This document shows, piece after piece, positions 10,807 through 20,282 of a stretch of DNA of 64,000 nucleotides. The notes under the pieces were generated by a model. It was not told the DNA's origin. It did no database searches and saw nothing but the letters and a program-made list of their open reading frames with translations. The stretch spans positions 154,307 through 218,306 of the forward strand of contig NW_005434662.1 in assembly GCF_000315625.1 (NCBI RefSeq). Direction: 5' to 3'. The stretch's first letter is position 1, and every line of letters starts with the position of its first letter. Position numbers and translations under genes: made by a program. Origin of the DNA: Guillardia theta CCMP2712. Its lineage: Eukaryota; Cryptophyceae; Pyrenomonadales; Geminigeraceae.

Positions 10807-13359
10807 ATGCTCGCGCTTCAGGGTTCTCGTCGGCATCATGCACTGGTGATCCTCAGCTTGCTGCTCATGTCGATCCAGCAAGCTTCAGCCTTCTCCCTGT
10901 CTCCAGCGATAGGTTTGAGCCGCTCAGGTTCACAGTCTCGTATCAATGACTGCTCGTGGCCATTCTGACTCCTCGTCCAGGTTCTGCGTTGAGTTTTGCA
11001 CCTTCACTTCATCCTATTTGCTACAACAGAAACGGGCATGCACAGCCTTCAGCTCCGTTCAATGTCCATGTCCCAAGCTTGAGGACAGCAGACAGACAAG
11101 GAGTTCTCTCCTTGAGTGCAAAGCTGCAAACTGGAATCGTAGGCCTTCCGAATGGTGAGTCCTTTGTAGCGGGTGCTGTAGAGATTGACCTGACGTCTTG
11201 AGCCAAGTGGGAAAATCTACTTTGTTCAATGCGCTCTTGAACAAGATCACGGCGGAGGCTGCAAACTTCCCTTTCTGCACGATTGAGCCGAATGTTGGAA
11301 TCGTTCCAGTACCTGATCCAAGGTTAGAGGTCCTGGCGAAGATCAGCGAGTCGGTCAAGGTATCCGTGATAGTTGCTCATGGTCTACAAGATTTTAGATA
11401 ACTTGTGGCATGCAGACTGTTCCTGCGACGATGGAGTTCGTGGATATTGCGGGGATTGTGAAGGGGGCGAGTGAGGGGGCTGGTCTCGGAAACAAATTCC
11501 TTGCCAACATTCGCGAGTGCGACGCCATTGTGCATGTAATCGTCATGGCAAGCGTCTTGTATGTGCTCCTTAGATGGGATCTCAGGTTGTAAGGTGCTTC
11601 GAAGACGACAACGTCATCCACGTCGATGGGAGTGTGGATCCTGTTCGTGACATGGAGGTGAAGTGAATTCGGTCTGAAGAAAGTCTGACACTGAAGCTGT
11701 TGGCAGGTCATCAACTTGGAGCTGATCCTTGCAGATCTTGTACAGGTTGACATATAATCCTGATTTTTTCTACTTGGCCTCTCAACTATCTGCTATTGCC
11801 ATCGCTCCTCGCCCGAACGCTGCTGACCCTATAATTCAGGTCGAGAAGAGGCTGGAAAGGCTTGAAAGGTTTTGACGTGAGGGTGAAGGGACACGTTTCC
11901 GCTGACTTGAAGCACAGAGACATGAAGAGAGTAAAGAAACCAGAAGATGTCCTTGAACATGGATGTCTGAGCAAGTGATTTTACCCTTTTCTAAATTCAA
12001 TCAAACCTCAAGCTTGTTCAGGATCAAGGCTCAGCTCGACGAAGGCAAGGCTGCGAGAACGGTCAGAATCTGAGCATCACTTTGTCATGGTCTTTTTATG
12101 ACGAAGCTGTACAGGCAAAGATCAACGATGAGGAGAAGCTGTCGATCAAGAGCCTGGGGTTGCTCACCCTGAAGGTGAAAACCCTCATCTGACTTTGGAG
12201 GGAGCAGGGGGAAGGAGGGGAGGGGAAGGGAAGGGGAGGGAAGGGGAAGGGAGCAGAGGATCATATTCCTAACTCTCACTCGCAGCCTGTCATCTACGCT
12301 GCCAATGTTCCGGATAGTGATTTGAGGTTTGACTGCCCTTCCTCCCTACTCCCTGCAACCTATCAAGTCTAAGAGGACCTTGATTTTCTTTTCTTCTTCC
12401 TTTCTTGATGATAACTGCTTCTGATTTGAATCTCCGGTATCGCAGCACGGGGAACACCATGGTGGAGAAGTGAGAACAAAAGACGAAAAGGAACGTATTG
12501 ACACTCCTGTCACAGAGTGAAAGAGCAGGCTGGAAAAGAAGGTGCCAAGGTTGTCCTGGTATCTGCTCAGGTCGAGTCAGAGATGGCAGAGCTCAGTGCG
12601 GTGCGTTTTTCCTGTGCTGTGCATACCATGTCTCATAAACGGGCAGGAAGAGAAAGCTGAGTTTCTTCAAGCCCTTGGCATCGAGGACCCCAATGCGACT
12701 GGTTTGAATGCTCTCGTTAGGTTTGCATGCCCCCATTCCTTCCCTTCCTGCTTCTATGCTCATGTGTTTGCAGAGCTGCGTACGAACTGCTTGGTTTGAG
12801 GACTTACTTTACAACTGGTAGATATGCACTTCCAATTTTCAATCTGAAACGTCCATTCATGTTTTGACATTGTTGTCCTGATTTGACCCTTTGTTGTGAT
12901 CCACTCTATTCATCGCATGTGTTGCTACATCACAATTTACAATCATCTGTTTCTCCACTTTTATCTCTTGTTTCTCAGGACCCTCCATCCTCTTACTTCC
13001 ATTCGTCATCAGGTCCCACCGAGACAAGAGCGTGGACTATCACAGCTGGAACAAAGGCTCCCCAAGCCGCTGGCGTGATCCATCAGGTGAGCCTTCAAGG
13101 CTTTGTGCGCGTGTTGAACTCTTGCTGCAGGATTTTGAGAGAGGATTCATCCGAGCAGAGACTATCTCCTACAACGACCTCGTCAGCTCAGGGAGCGAGA
13201 AGGTTGCCGCTAACTCAGCTTCTCTCACTCTTCTCCCCAACACTCTATCTGTTCTCATATGTACTACAGGCAGCAAGAGAGAACGGACTTGCTCGCCTTG
13301 AAGGCAAGGAGTATGTGGTACAAGATGGAGACTCCATTCTCTTCCGCTTCAATGTGTAG
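10807..13359 (+). CDS. ychF: YchF/Obg-family GTPase, plastid-targeted
   Basis: About 17 short exons. The first seven are 10807-10912, 10981-11154, 11208-11359, 11416-11535, 11586-11657, 11707-11745 and 11840-11868; the last ends at 13359 in ILFRFNV. The N-terminus is a signal peptide ([16 protein letters not shown]) followed by Phe and a transit-like region, so the protein should go to the plastid. GTPase motifs: [20 protein letters not shown] (G1), [20 protein letters not shown] (switch II/G3 with the YchF-specific insert) and VIYAANVP (altered G4, as expected for this ATP-preferring family). The C-terminal TGS-like domain is present ([20 protein letters not shown], then [13 protein letters not shown]). 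YchF proteins bind ribosomes and act in translation or stress response. The exons near 11918-12080 are less certain. The intron before the exon at about 12285 holds a GGGAAGG-rich tract. Confidence 0.88.
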
Positions 13360-13590
13360 ACATGATATCTATCATCGCGAATGAACTATCTTTCAACCAA
13401 ACGAACCGGCTGGTTCGATGTGTGTAAATCACTTTCACCAACTATCGAATTCTCTGCAAATGCACACGCATGGGGGATTGTGAGGAATGAAATCATTTCG
13501 GTGGCTTGAGGAGGAGTCTTGGAAATTTGCAATCAATATGGTTCATTACACACTAGAATACAATCTGTTGAAACATGCCTTTGAATATCA

Positions 13591-13863
13591 TCAGGCCAAA
13601 ACTCTTGTAAACTGCTTACAGTTCTCATTCTCGACTTCGCAAAAAGACTCAACAGTATTCAGTTCAAAGTCAGGAAACTCGAATCCTTCATCGTCAATGC
13701 ATGTGATGACTTGAATCATTTTCTTGATATCCATAGGCATGTCCACAAAGCTCAGCTTCTTGACCTTTGGTATGAGTGAGGATTCGCTATCAGTAGACTC
13801 CGTCCTCCTGTTCCTGAAATTGGGTTCGATAATAAGTTCGCAGGAATTCATCTCAGCGGTCAT
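13591..13863 (-). CDS. Small acidic protein, new three-member family (copy 1)
   Basis: A single-exon ORF of 90 residues from MTAEMNSCELI; the open frame extends a little upstream to 13917 but only from a non-ATG codon. The C-terminal half contains DMPMDIKKMIQVI, an acidic linker with GFEFPDFELNT, and the terminal motif ENCKQFTRVLA. The same module with the same spacing ends two other ORFs, at 17377-17736 and 18502-18777. Copies 1 and 3 are almost the same length and share an N-terminal M-x-x-E-M and a following I/V-E-x-x-x-F. No known family is recognised. No signal peptide or membrane segment is seen, so it is probably cytosolic or nuclear. Confidence 0.6.
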   Translation of the reverse strand: MTAEMNSCELIIEPNFRNRRTESTDSESSLIPKVKKLSFVDMPMDIKKMIQVITCIDDEGFEFPDFELNTVESFCEVENENCKQFTRVLA

Positions 13864-13919
13864 GCTCCAAACCGACGAAACCTTTCTGACTGTGGCAGGG
13901 CGTGAAGGGCGCTGCAAAT

Positions 13920-14790
13920 TGGGATCCAGAGGAGATGTTGTTTGGCGGAGGAGAAGTCTAGTTACGAAGGAGTAGGTTCGTAGTGAAGGATGTCGTCCGA
14001 AGATCTGTGTAGTAGCTGAGGAGGACGAGAAGATATCAGTGGAGGAAGGAGATGAGAGCTTGAGGGAGAGAGGGCAGGGGCTGACATCTTGTACCGACTC
14101 TCCCCGAAAAAAATGAATAAAACTTTTTTAAAGGTGTTATATGTCAGCTGGAGCAAACATAAACCTCTAAATTGAAACGTTTCGTTCGACTAGCTGACTG
14201 TAACACCTCTTAGTTCCCTCAATAGCCTTTTGATGACTTCTTCATACCAGGCGGTACAATCGAAACGCTGGATGGTTGAGAAAAGTGAGATTTACAACGT
14301 TGCGATAGTGCATCGATACCGTTTGATGCCACGTGATTATCGAAACAGCTTGACTTAAAAGGTTATAGGGAAGGCAGGGCAGGGGTGCAGGCTTAGCTCC
14401 TCCTGATGTATTTTCCGTTGAGATAAGAACGGCTACCTCTATCCTCCTCATCCTCTTACCCCATGCCCACTCAATTACAGTTCAAACGTATCCTGCCCAC
14501 AGTCTTGCTCTTTGTGATAGTTTATTAATGGTTTACTTATAGATTTGGCTACCCTGAGGGCCACCTTTGACGCCTCCTTGCCCCCCCACCTGCCTTGTCG
14601 ACATAAGATATCGGTCAGTGGCTTCTTCCCTGTGGCCCTTGACATTCAAGAACCGTACATACGTTGAGATGAGGAACCCTGGCATCCATCAAGCAAAGCA
14701 AAACTTCAAAAGTTTCTTTTTCAAGAATATTGTCGACACAAGCCTTTGAAAAACATGAATTTAGGAGTTAAAAGTCCTTGTCTATTGACT
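13920..14790. other. Intergenic, no gene seen
   Basis: AT-richer sequence with only short ORFs and no recognisable feature. Confidence 0.5.
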
Positions 14791-14794
14791 GATC

Positions 14795-14887
14795 TTTAAG
14801 TTAACTTCATTGAGTAAAGTACAGTAAAGATAGTAGTGTGCCGGTGGTGCCAGCCAGGATAGAAAATTTACTCAAAATTAAGTTAAA
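14795..14887. repeat. Two divergent copies of the TTTACTCAAAGTTAAGTTAA motif
   Basis: A degenerate reverse copy at 14795-14819 and a forward copy at 14867-14887 belong to the terminal motif best seen at 15002, 19317 and 53017. Here the two copies point outward. Confidence 0.6.
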
Positions 14888-14889
14888 CA

Positions 14890-15870
14890 TTGGTAGCAGG
14901 CCCGACAATCCGGGAGATTACCGTACCGTACGGTCGCGTCGACGACGGTTGACCCTGACACACTGTCACTAGCCGCGCCGGGGCATCCGAGCTAGGCTTT
15001 GTTTACTCAAAGTTAAGTTAAAAAGCAGTACGAGGACAATCAGGAGAGTCGAGGAGGCTTGACCCTGACACTGGCGAGTCGCACAGGCCGGGCCAAACAG
15101 CGAGAAGAGAAAAGACAGCCGCGGAGAACCAAACCCAATCAGGCTTTCGGATGATGATCGGAGTCCGATGCGGCCGAGTCCTGGCACGCTGCGCCGGCGA
15201 CGGTTCAACGGTTCAAGTGCGCTTTGACCCGGCCGAGTTCCGAGTGTCGCGGCTGCGGCTGGGGCGTCCTGAAACGGGTCAGCCTGGGGTGACTGAAAAC
15301 TTGCTTCGCGGCCGGCCCGGAACCGTGCGCCAGTCAGCCGGCTTGAACCGGCGCGGCTAAACTTAACCGTAGTAGTAACCGTTGAACTTGACATGTACGG
15401 TCGGAAGTCTCGCCGCCGAACTTCCGAAGTCGAGTCCGGGCGACCCGGGTCCAGGCTGAGGCTCGCAACTTGGACCACAGTGACTCCCGCTTTGCCACGC
15501 GGCTCGCCGTCGGCAAACTCGGAAATGAAGAGTCAGTTCAAGTATTCGCCAGTCGGCTGCCGCCGAGCAGCTCAGTCACTCAGGGCCGATCGCGGCCGGG
15601 AGTCCTGAGTTGAAACAGGTATGATTCCACGCCGTCACGCCGTCACGTTCAACTTGCGGCAAGTTGCCAAGTTGCCACCCGGTGACCGTCCGGGGTGTCG
15701 CGGTCCGACGGTCCGATCAGTCACCGTCCCGGAGTCCGGCGGGGTGGGCCCCGGGAGCACTGACTGCAGGCCCGGGACGGCCCGGCGCCGGGACGCCGCC
15801 CGGCCCGGCGTGACGACGCCGGGTCCGCCGCCCTGCCGTAGTGTGACCATCTTGTCAGCATAATCGAAAA
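14890..15870. other. Large GC-rich island
   Basis: Nearly 1 kb rich in CGG, CCG and CCGG, with TACCGTACCGTACGGTCG near 14921. The 169-residue minus ORF at 14969-15478 has no domain and ends inside a repeat, so I do not call it a gene. The boundary on the right is abrupt: at about 15860 the sequence returns to AT-rich DNA that leads to the transposon. Confidence 0.65.
15002..15055 (+). repeat. Dispersed repeat end, forward copy
   Basis: Begins TTTACTCAAAGTTAAGTTAA and continues with GCAGTACGAGGACAAT and GAGAGTCGAGGAGG. The same run is at 19318 and, for its first 40 bp, at 53017. Confidence 0.85.
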
Positions 15871-15994
15871 AGAGAGAGTTTGATGTCATCATAGTTTAGT
15901 TATGTCGGTTGTGTCATCGTTGCTGACATCAAAGGTCAGCACAAGTCATTTTGTACAAAAAGTTATTTTAGAACCCAAGAAGAAGTCAGAAGTA

Positions 15995-17089
15995 GGTGGG
16001 TCCGGTATACTGTTAACAGTTAAATTCTTTCGGGCCTTATTTTACTGTTAACAGTTAGCATGAAAAGTGTTCCGGTATACTGTTAACAGTATTCCAGCAA
16101 ATTTTCGTTTTCGTCGTCAATTTTTAAAATATGCCTCCAAAAGTGTGAAATTTTAATGGCGGTCCATGAAAAAATTGTGTGCAAGATGCTATGCTTCCGA
16201 ACGCAGATCAAGGTGCTTCCGATGCCAATGTCAAACACAAGGGCAACCAGAACAGATCTCTAAGTTGAAACAAGTGAGCTGGCATGGGCTTAAACGATGA
16301 TAAGAGCTCGGTAAGAATGACTTTATTACAGACAAACTATAGCTTTCAAAACCATGACCAATGCACATCGTTGACGATGTAAAGTCAGACAAACATACCA
16401 AGTTTGAATACACCGACTGGGAAATTAGAATTTGCGACATCATCAGCTTCACATCTGCGAAATGGTGTTCACCTTGAGCCGACATTTCCGAACTCGGAAG
16501 GACATCGCTATCACCTCATGTTTGAGTCATGACAGTCAGTCTTCGTTGCGACCCTCCTCATGACAGAGTCCGTCTTGGTTGCGTATTTCTGAGTGTCTGA
16601 GAGACCTGTTGCTATCCCTGGAATCATCAGTGCTAGCTTCTGAATAAACTTGGATAGCTATGATCCAAGTCGATTGACAGCAGCAATACATCGGCTCTTG
16701 ACGTGAAATCTTTCAACGTGATGCATTGAGAAAGTGCACTTTACGGTGGATTGGATGCTATCGATGTGTATCATAGCATAACCCAGTAAGAGGAGCATTG
16801 CTCTTGATGATCAGCGCGTTGGGGGCGACTTGTGCCGCCGCAGTGCGGGAGGGGCAGCATGGAGCCAAGGCGGGTCGGGGGGGGGCTCACCAGGGGAGTT
16901 TAAAAATCTGACTTTTAAATTTAACTAACCGCGATGAAACAATCGCGGTGCTTAATTTGATCGGATTTGAAGTTTAAGACTTAACCATTAACTGTTAACA
17001 GTTAGATGAAAACCGTTGAAAAACGGTTAACTGTTAACAGTTAAAATTTGTACCAGAGACCTAACTGTTAACAGTATACCGGACCCACC
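15995..17089. mobile_element. 1.1-kb non-autonomous DNA transposon with 28-bp TIRs
   Basis: A perfect 28-bp terminal inverted repeat (15995-16022 and 17062-17089) starts GGTGGGTCCGGTATACTGTT. The element is flanked by TA on both sides (15993-15994 and 17090-17091), fitting a TA target-site duplication as in Tc1/mariner-like elements. The palindromic core ACTGTTAACAGT recurs in subterminal positions near 16043, 16078, 16988 and 17030. No ORF longer than 84 codons lies inside, so it encodes no transposase. Its right end is 287 bp upstream of the small-protein ORF at 17377. Confidence 0.85.
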
Positions 17090-17376
17090 TAGTGCCATCC
17101 AGGAAGGAACGTCGAAACCAGCACGTCAGAGGAAAAGGGCAACTGGTGTTGCACGAGGACAGACAGCCCAGGCAAAGCATTCATTACAGCACAATGCTCA
17201 TGAACACGAACAGTCATACTTACACTGGTGAATTTGTGATTTGAAATCTGTCTTTGCAGTCCCTCCGAAACCAAAAACGAGAATAACCAGTAACACATCT
17301 CAAGGGAGGTGAATTTGCAGTGGCGCAAAACTGATCAACGACTTGCAAAATTGTACTCAAAAGTAATGACATTGAA

Positions 17377-17736
17377 GTGAACATGAGAGTTATGTCGAAC
17401 GATTCTATCATAACTACTCAAAGCTCCAGCGAACATACTACACAGAACCAACAACCTACTGCAGCTGCTGTTGGATGGGATTTTGATGCTTTCAGTGAGC
17501 CACCGTCTCATTTGGAAAGTGAACTGCAGAATATTGATTTGGCAAGATGTACAAGTGACTCTGCTGTAGAAAAGCGAAGATCTAGCTGGCTTCCTCCAGA
17601 TGTCCAGAAACTTGTTTCGGTATTCACATGCAGAGAAGTTCTGGACATCGAAGACATGTTTGCAGAGAAGCCTGCTTCAGAAAAATCTCTCTTGGAACCC
17701 GAAGACAGCAAGCAATTTACTCAAGTCCTTGCATGA
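17377..17736 (+). CDS. Small acidic protein, new three-member family (copy 2)
   Basis: A single-exon ORF of 119 residues, longer at the N-terminus than its relatives at 13591 and 18502. The shared C-terminal module reads LPPDVQKLVSVFTC, an acidic linker, then EPEDSKQFTQVLA at the stop. The N-terminal half is Ser/Thr/Gln-rich and probably disordered. It starts 287 bp after the transposon; whether the element affects its promoter is unknown. No known family is recognised. Confidence 0.6.
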   Translation: MNMRVMSNDSIITTQSSSEHTTQNQQPTAAAVGWDFDAFSEPPSHLESELQNIDLARCTSDSAVEKRRSSWLPPDVQKLVSVFTCREVLDIEDMFAEKPASEKSLLEPEDSKQFTQVLA

Positions 17737-17939
17737 TCATATGTTTAGACATGAGAAAAACAATGTTTTCACTTGTTCACTATACTGGCGTTTTCGATTG
17801 ATGTCGTGCTGCTTTGTACAATGGGATGCAAATATTTACAGTGTGTGACTTATGTATCATGGGACAGCATCATTAACAGTATGCTGTTCGAAAGCCATAG
17901 GGGGGATCAAGAATTGGAATTCGAAAAGTTTTTTTCCAG

Positions 17940-18237
17940 GCAGAAGACTGGTTTGGTGGTTGCGTAGCCCGCGCATTCTTGGATAATTTGCAAAAAAACA
18001 ACAACGATTGGTTCATCAAAGACTCAATGGAAGATGGAAGCATGGTTTGACGCATGTCTGGTCCGCATCTATGACTTTTTTGGGCACCGAGAATCTCTTT
18101 ACCGTGTAAGATAAGCTTGCTTTCAGAACAGCAAATACTTTGATTACTTCTTCGAAGATTGGTACGAGAAGTTCTTTGAATCCTATGGGAATTCCATTAA
18201 GTCTTGTTCATCTTCGCTCACCGATGAAGGGTAATAT
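17940..18237 (+). CDS. Candidate exons of an unrecognised protein
   Basis: After a strong acceptor-like sequence (T-run then CCAG, about 17939) the frame reads AEDWFGGCVARAFLDNLQKN. A second open stretch after another acceptor near 18130 reads NSKYFDYFFEDWYEKFFESY and ends at TAA 18235-18237. Between them a different frame reads MEAWFDACLVRIYDFFGHRE, which looks like a diverged duplicate of the first stretch. The start codon is not identified. It could be a small spliced gene or a decayed duplicate. Confidence 0.3.
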
Positions 18238-18501
18238 TAAGTTGGGCGACTTCATGAGGAATTCTTTATAGTGTATCACAATCAGTTCAGCGTGAGCTAC
18301 TGACGAAGTATCAATTTAGCTGGTTTGGAGTAAGCATTTTTTGCGCGTTGATGTAGCGAATCGTGTTTTAAGTCTTTCGAATTTATTTCAACAATACATC
18401 TACATTTCGTATCCGAAGGTAACACGGGTTACCATGCCAGTCCTTCGATCCCGATATATACAAACTAGTGATAGAAAGATTCTAGGCCTTGAAAACAACT
18501 T

Positions 18502-18777
18502 TCATGGAAGAACCCTAGTATATCGTTTACATTCTTCAGGTTCAAAGATGTCTGTGTCAGTATTCATTGCCATGTCCATGAAGTCGAGATCATCTTCTTT
18601 TACGTCAATGATGACCTTCAACATTTTGCGTACTTGCTCTGGAACAACAATGTTGTGAATCACAACCTTGGTGTCCTTGAATGTGTCTTCATCTTCACTC
18701 GCAAATATTGTTTCATCCTTTTGTCTGTGAAAGTCTTCATGTTCCACAATGTGAGCAATTTCCATTTCGTTGCACAT
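18502..18777 (-). CDS. Small acidic protein, new three-member family (copy 3)
   Basis: A single-exon ORF of 91 residues starting MCNEMEIAHIVEHEDF. The C-terminal module reads IVVPEQVRKMLKVIIDV, an acidic stretch with DLDFMDMAMNT, then EPEECKRYTRVLP. It aligns almost without gaps with the 90-residue copy at 13591-13863 (K-M-x-x-V-I spacing and the shared Asn-Thr). It lies on the opposite strand from copy 2. No signal peptide or membrane segment is seen. Confidence 0.6.
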   Translation of the reverse strand: MCNEMEIAHIVEHEDFHRQKDETIFASEDEDTFKDTKVVIHNIVVPEQVRKMLKVIIDVKEDDLDFMDMAMNTDTDIFEPEECKRYTRVLP

Positions 18778-18899
18778 TGTCTAATCGTGAGCAGAGATGA
18801 GAGAGTTACGGTAGTGTGCTGTTCATCTCTCGTCTTATACACTGCCCTGGGGGAAATCGACACCGTTTCGAATCTGATTCACTCAGAACTGTGTTGTAA

Positions 18900-19316
18900 A
18901 TAATGATTGAACTCTATTTCGAGAAAAATGCTGACATAATTGTAAGCACAGAGCAGACATAACCATATGTAGTAAATGAAGCTGTTAGAACATGTGCATG
19001 GCATTTGAAATCATAGCCAAACATTCGGAGCAAAATTTCAACCAAAATTTGGCTGTGGTCATCAGACTGCTTTAAGAGATCTTCTGTCAGCATGCTGAGT
19101 CTGAGCTGACAGTTGATGACCTAAATATAATATTATTTCAACTACATATCTCATGAATATCAGTACTTTCATTGTTGGCTGACACTTTTGCTGACCCTGT
19201 GATTTTGACGGAGTCGGCATGACCAACCATTCGGGAACTTAAAAGCTGTCTCAGTGAGGGGCAACCTGCCACTCATTAGCAGTCACGAGGCTCAGCGTGA
19301 GCCGGGAGAATATGAC
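18900..19316. other. Intergenic, no gene seen
   Basis: AT-rich sequence without ORFs of note, ending at the inverted-repeat cluster. Confidence 0.5.
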
Positions 19317-19523
19317 CTTTACTCAAAGTTAAGTTAAAAATCAGTACGAGGACAATGAGGAGAGTCGAGGAGAATGGTCCAGCGCTTGCCGAAGGTGAAA
19401 CTGGTAAACTTTTTAACTTAACTTTGAGTAAAGACTAGGATGGTAAAAGTCACTATGAAGGTATCAGGTATCAGTTTGATTATCCTCGTACCGTAGCGTT
19501 TTTTAACTTAACTTTGAGTAAAG
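19317..19523. mobile_element. Small inverted-repeat (MITE-like) element cluster
   Basis: A forward copy of CTTTACTCAAAGTTAAGTTA starts at 19317. Reverse copies end at 19433 (19410-19433) and at 19523 (19499-19523). The forward copy and the outer reverse copy share more than the core: both continue into a GTACGAGGA(C/T)AAT motif. This gives a 117-bp inner or 207-bp outer element with inverted ends and no coding capacity. Confidence 0.65.
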
Positions 19524-19568
19524 GCAAGGGGGATTCCAGGGGATGATGAAAGTTTTCACCCTCGAAGT

Positions 19569-19992
19569 TTGATGATGCAGTCCTTGATGAAGATGACAGG
19601 AAACTGCACGACGAGAATACTGTATCAATGCAAGAATCTCATGCTGATAGTTGTAGGTTTTGTTTTGCTCATATCATCCTGCGAGACAAGTATAGAAAAT
19701 CCTACACTACCTCCCCTTAAGCCAATGCCGCACACAAATCATGCAGTGGAAGAGGAAAACAAAAACAATCTCACCTTGCATGAATCATCCAATAATGGGA
19801 TGGCATTGAGGCGCTCCGAGATTGAAACAGGTATGATTCTAAAATTTTCTCGTTACTTTGCATAATGTTTTGGCTTGCCTGGTATTAGGGCCCGACTACT
19901 TTGTCAATTGGACAGCGATGAACGAGGTTTACGATATAATGGAAGAAAACGGCGAAGAAGAACTGCTAGATGACGAAGACAAGTATCTTTAG
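19569..19992 (+). CDS. Small secreted acidic protein
   Basis: Two exons (19569-19830 and 19889-19992), phase 1 on both sides of a 58-nt intron, give 121 residues. A hydrophobic segment LMLIVVGFVLLISSCETS (residues about 24-41) follows a basic, Met-rich start and fits a signal peptide or anchor. The C-terminus is strongly acidic (MEENGEEELLDDEDKYL). No domain is recognised. The start lies just downstream of the inverted-repeat cluster. Confidence 0.6.
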
Positions 19993-20282
19993 CACATGAA
20001 TCGAAATGCCGTAATACTCCTCAGAACAAATTTCTTGACATGCATTTTCATTTACAGCTTTGAATCAGCCTTACGTCTCTTGGTATCAGCCAGACCTTCT
20101 ACCTCGAATTTCTTTTCGCTGAAGGTGGGAAGTGAAAGTTGAGATAAGCCAGCCCAGATGATGCCGGTGATTCACTACGTATTCTCTCCTGCATCCCATC
20201 CGATTGTAAGACAAGAAACGTTCCGACGAGACTCACAGGGCTATAGAAAGTCTTTCTTGATCTCTCCGAGATGCTGTTGCTA

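Noticed and set aside
14969-15478. 169-residue minus ORF in the GC-rich island
   Set aside because: Composition-driven open frame; its C-terminal part is the translated dispersed repeat also found at 53 kb.
15995-17089. LTR retrotransposon or CRISPR-like array
   Set aside because: The repeats are inverted and terminal with inner palindromes, not direct LTRs or regularly spaced identical repeats; the host is a eukaryote.
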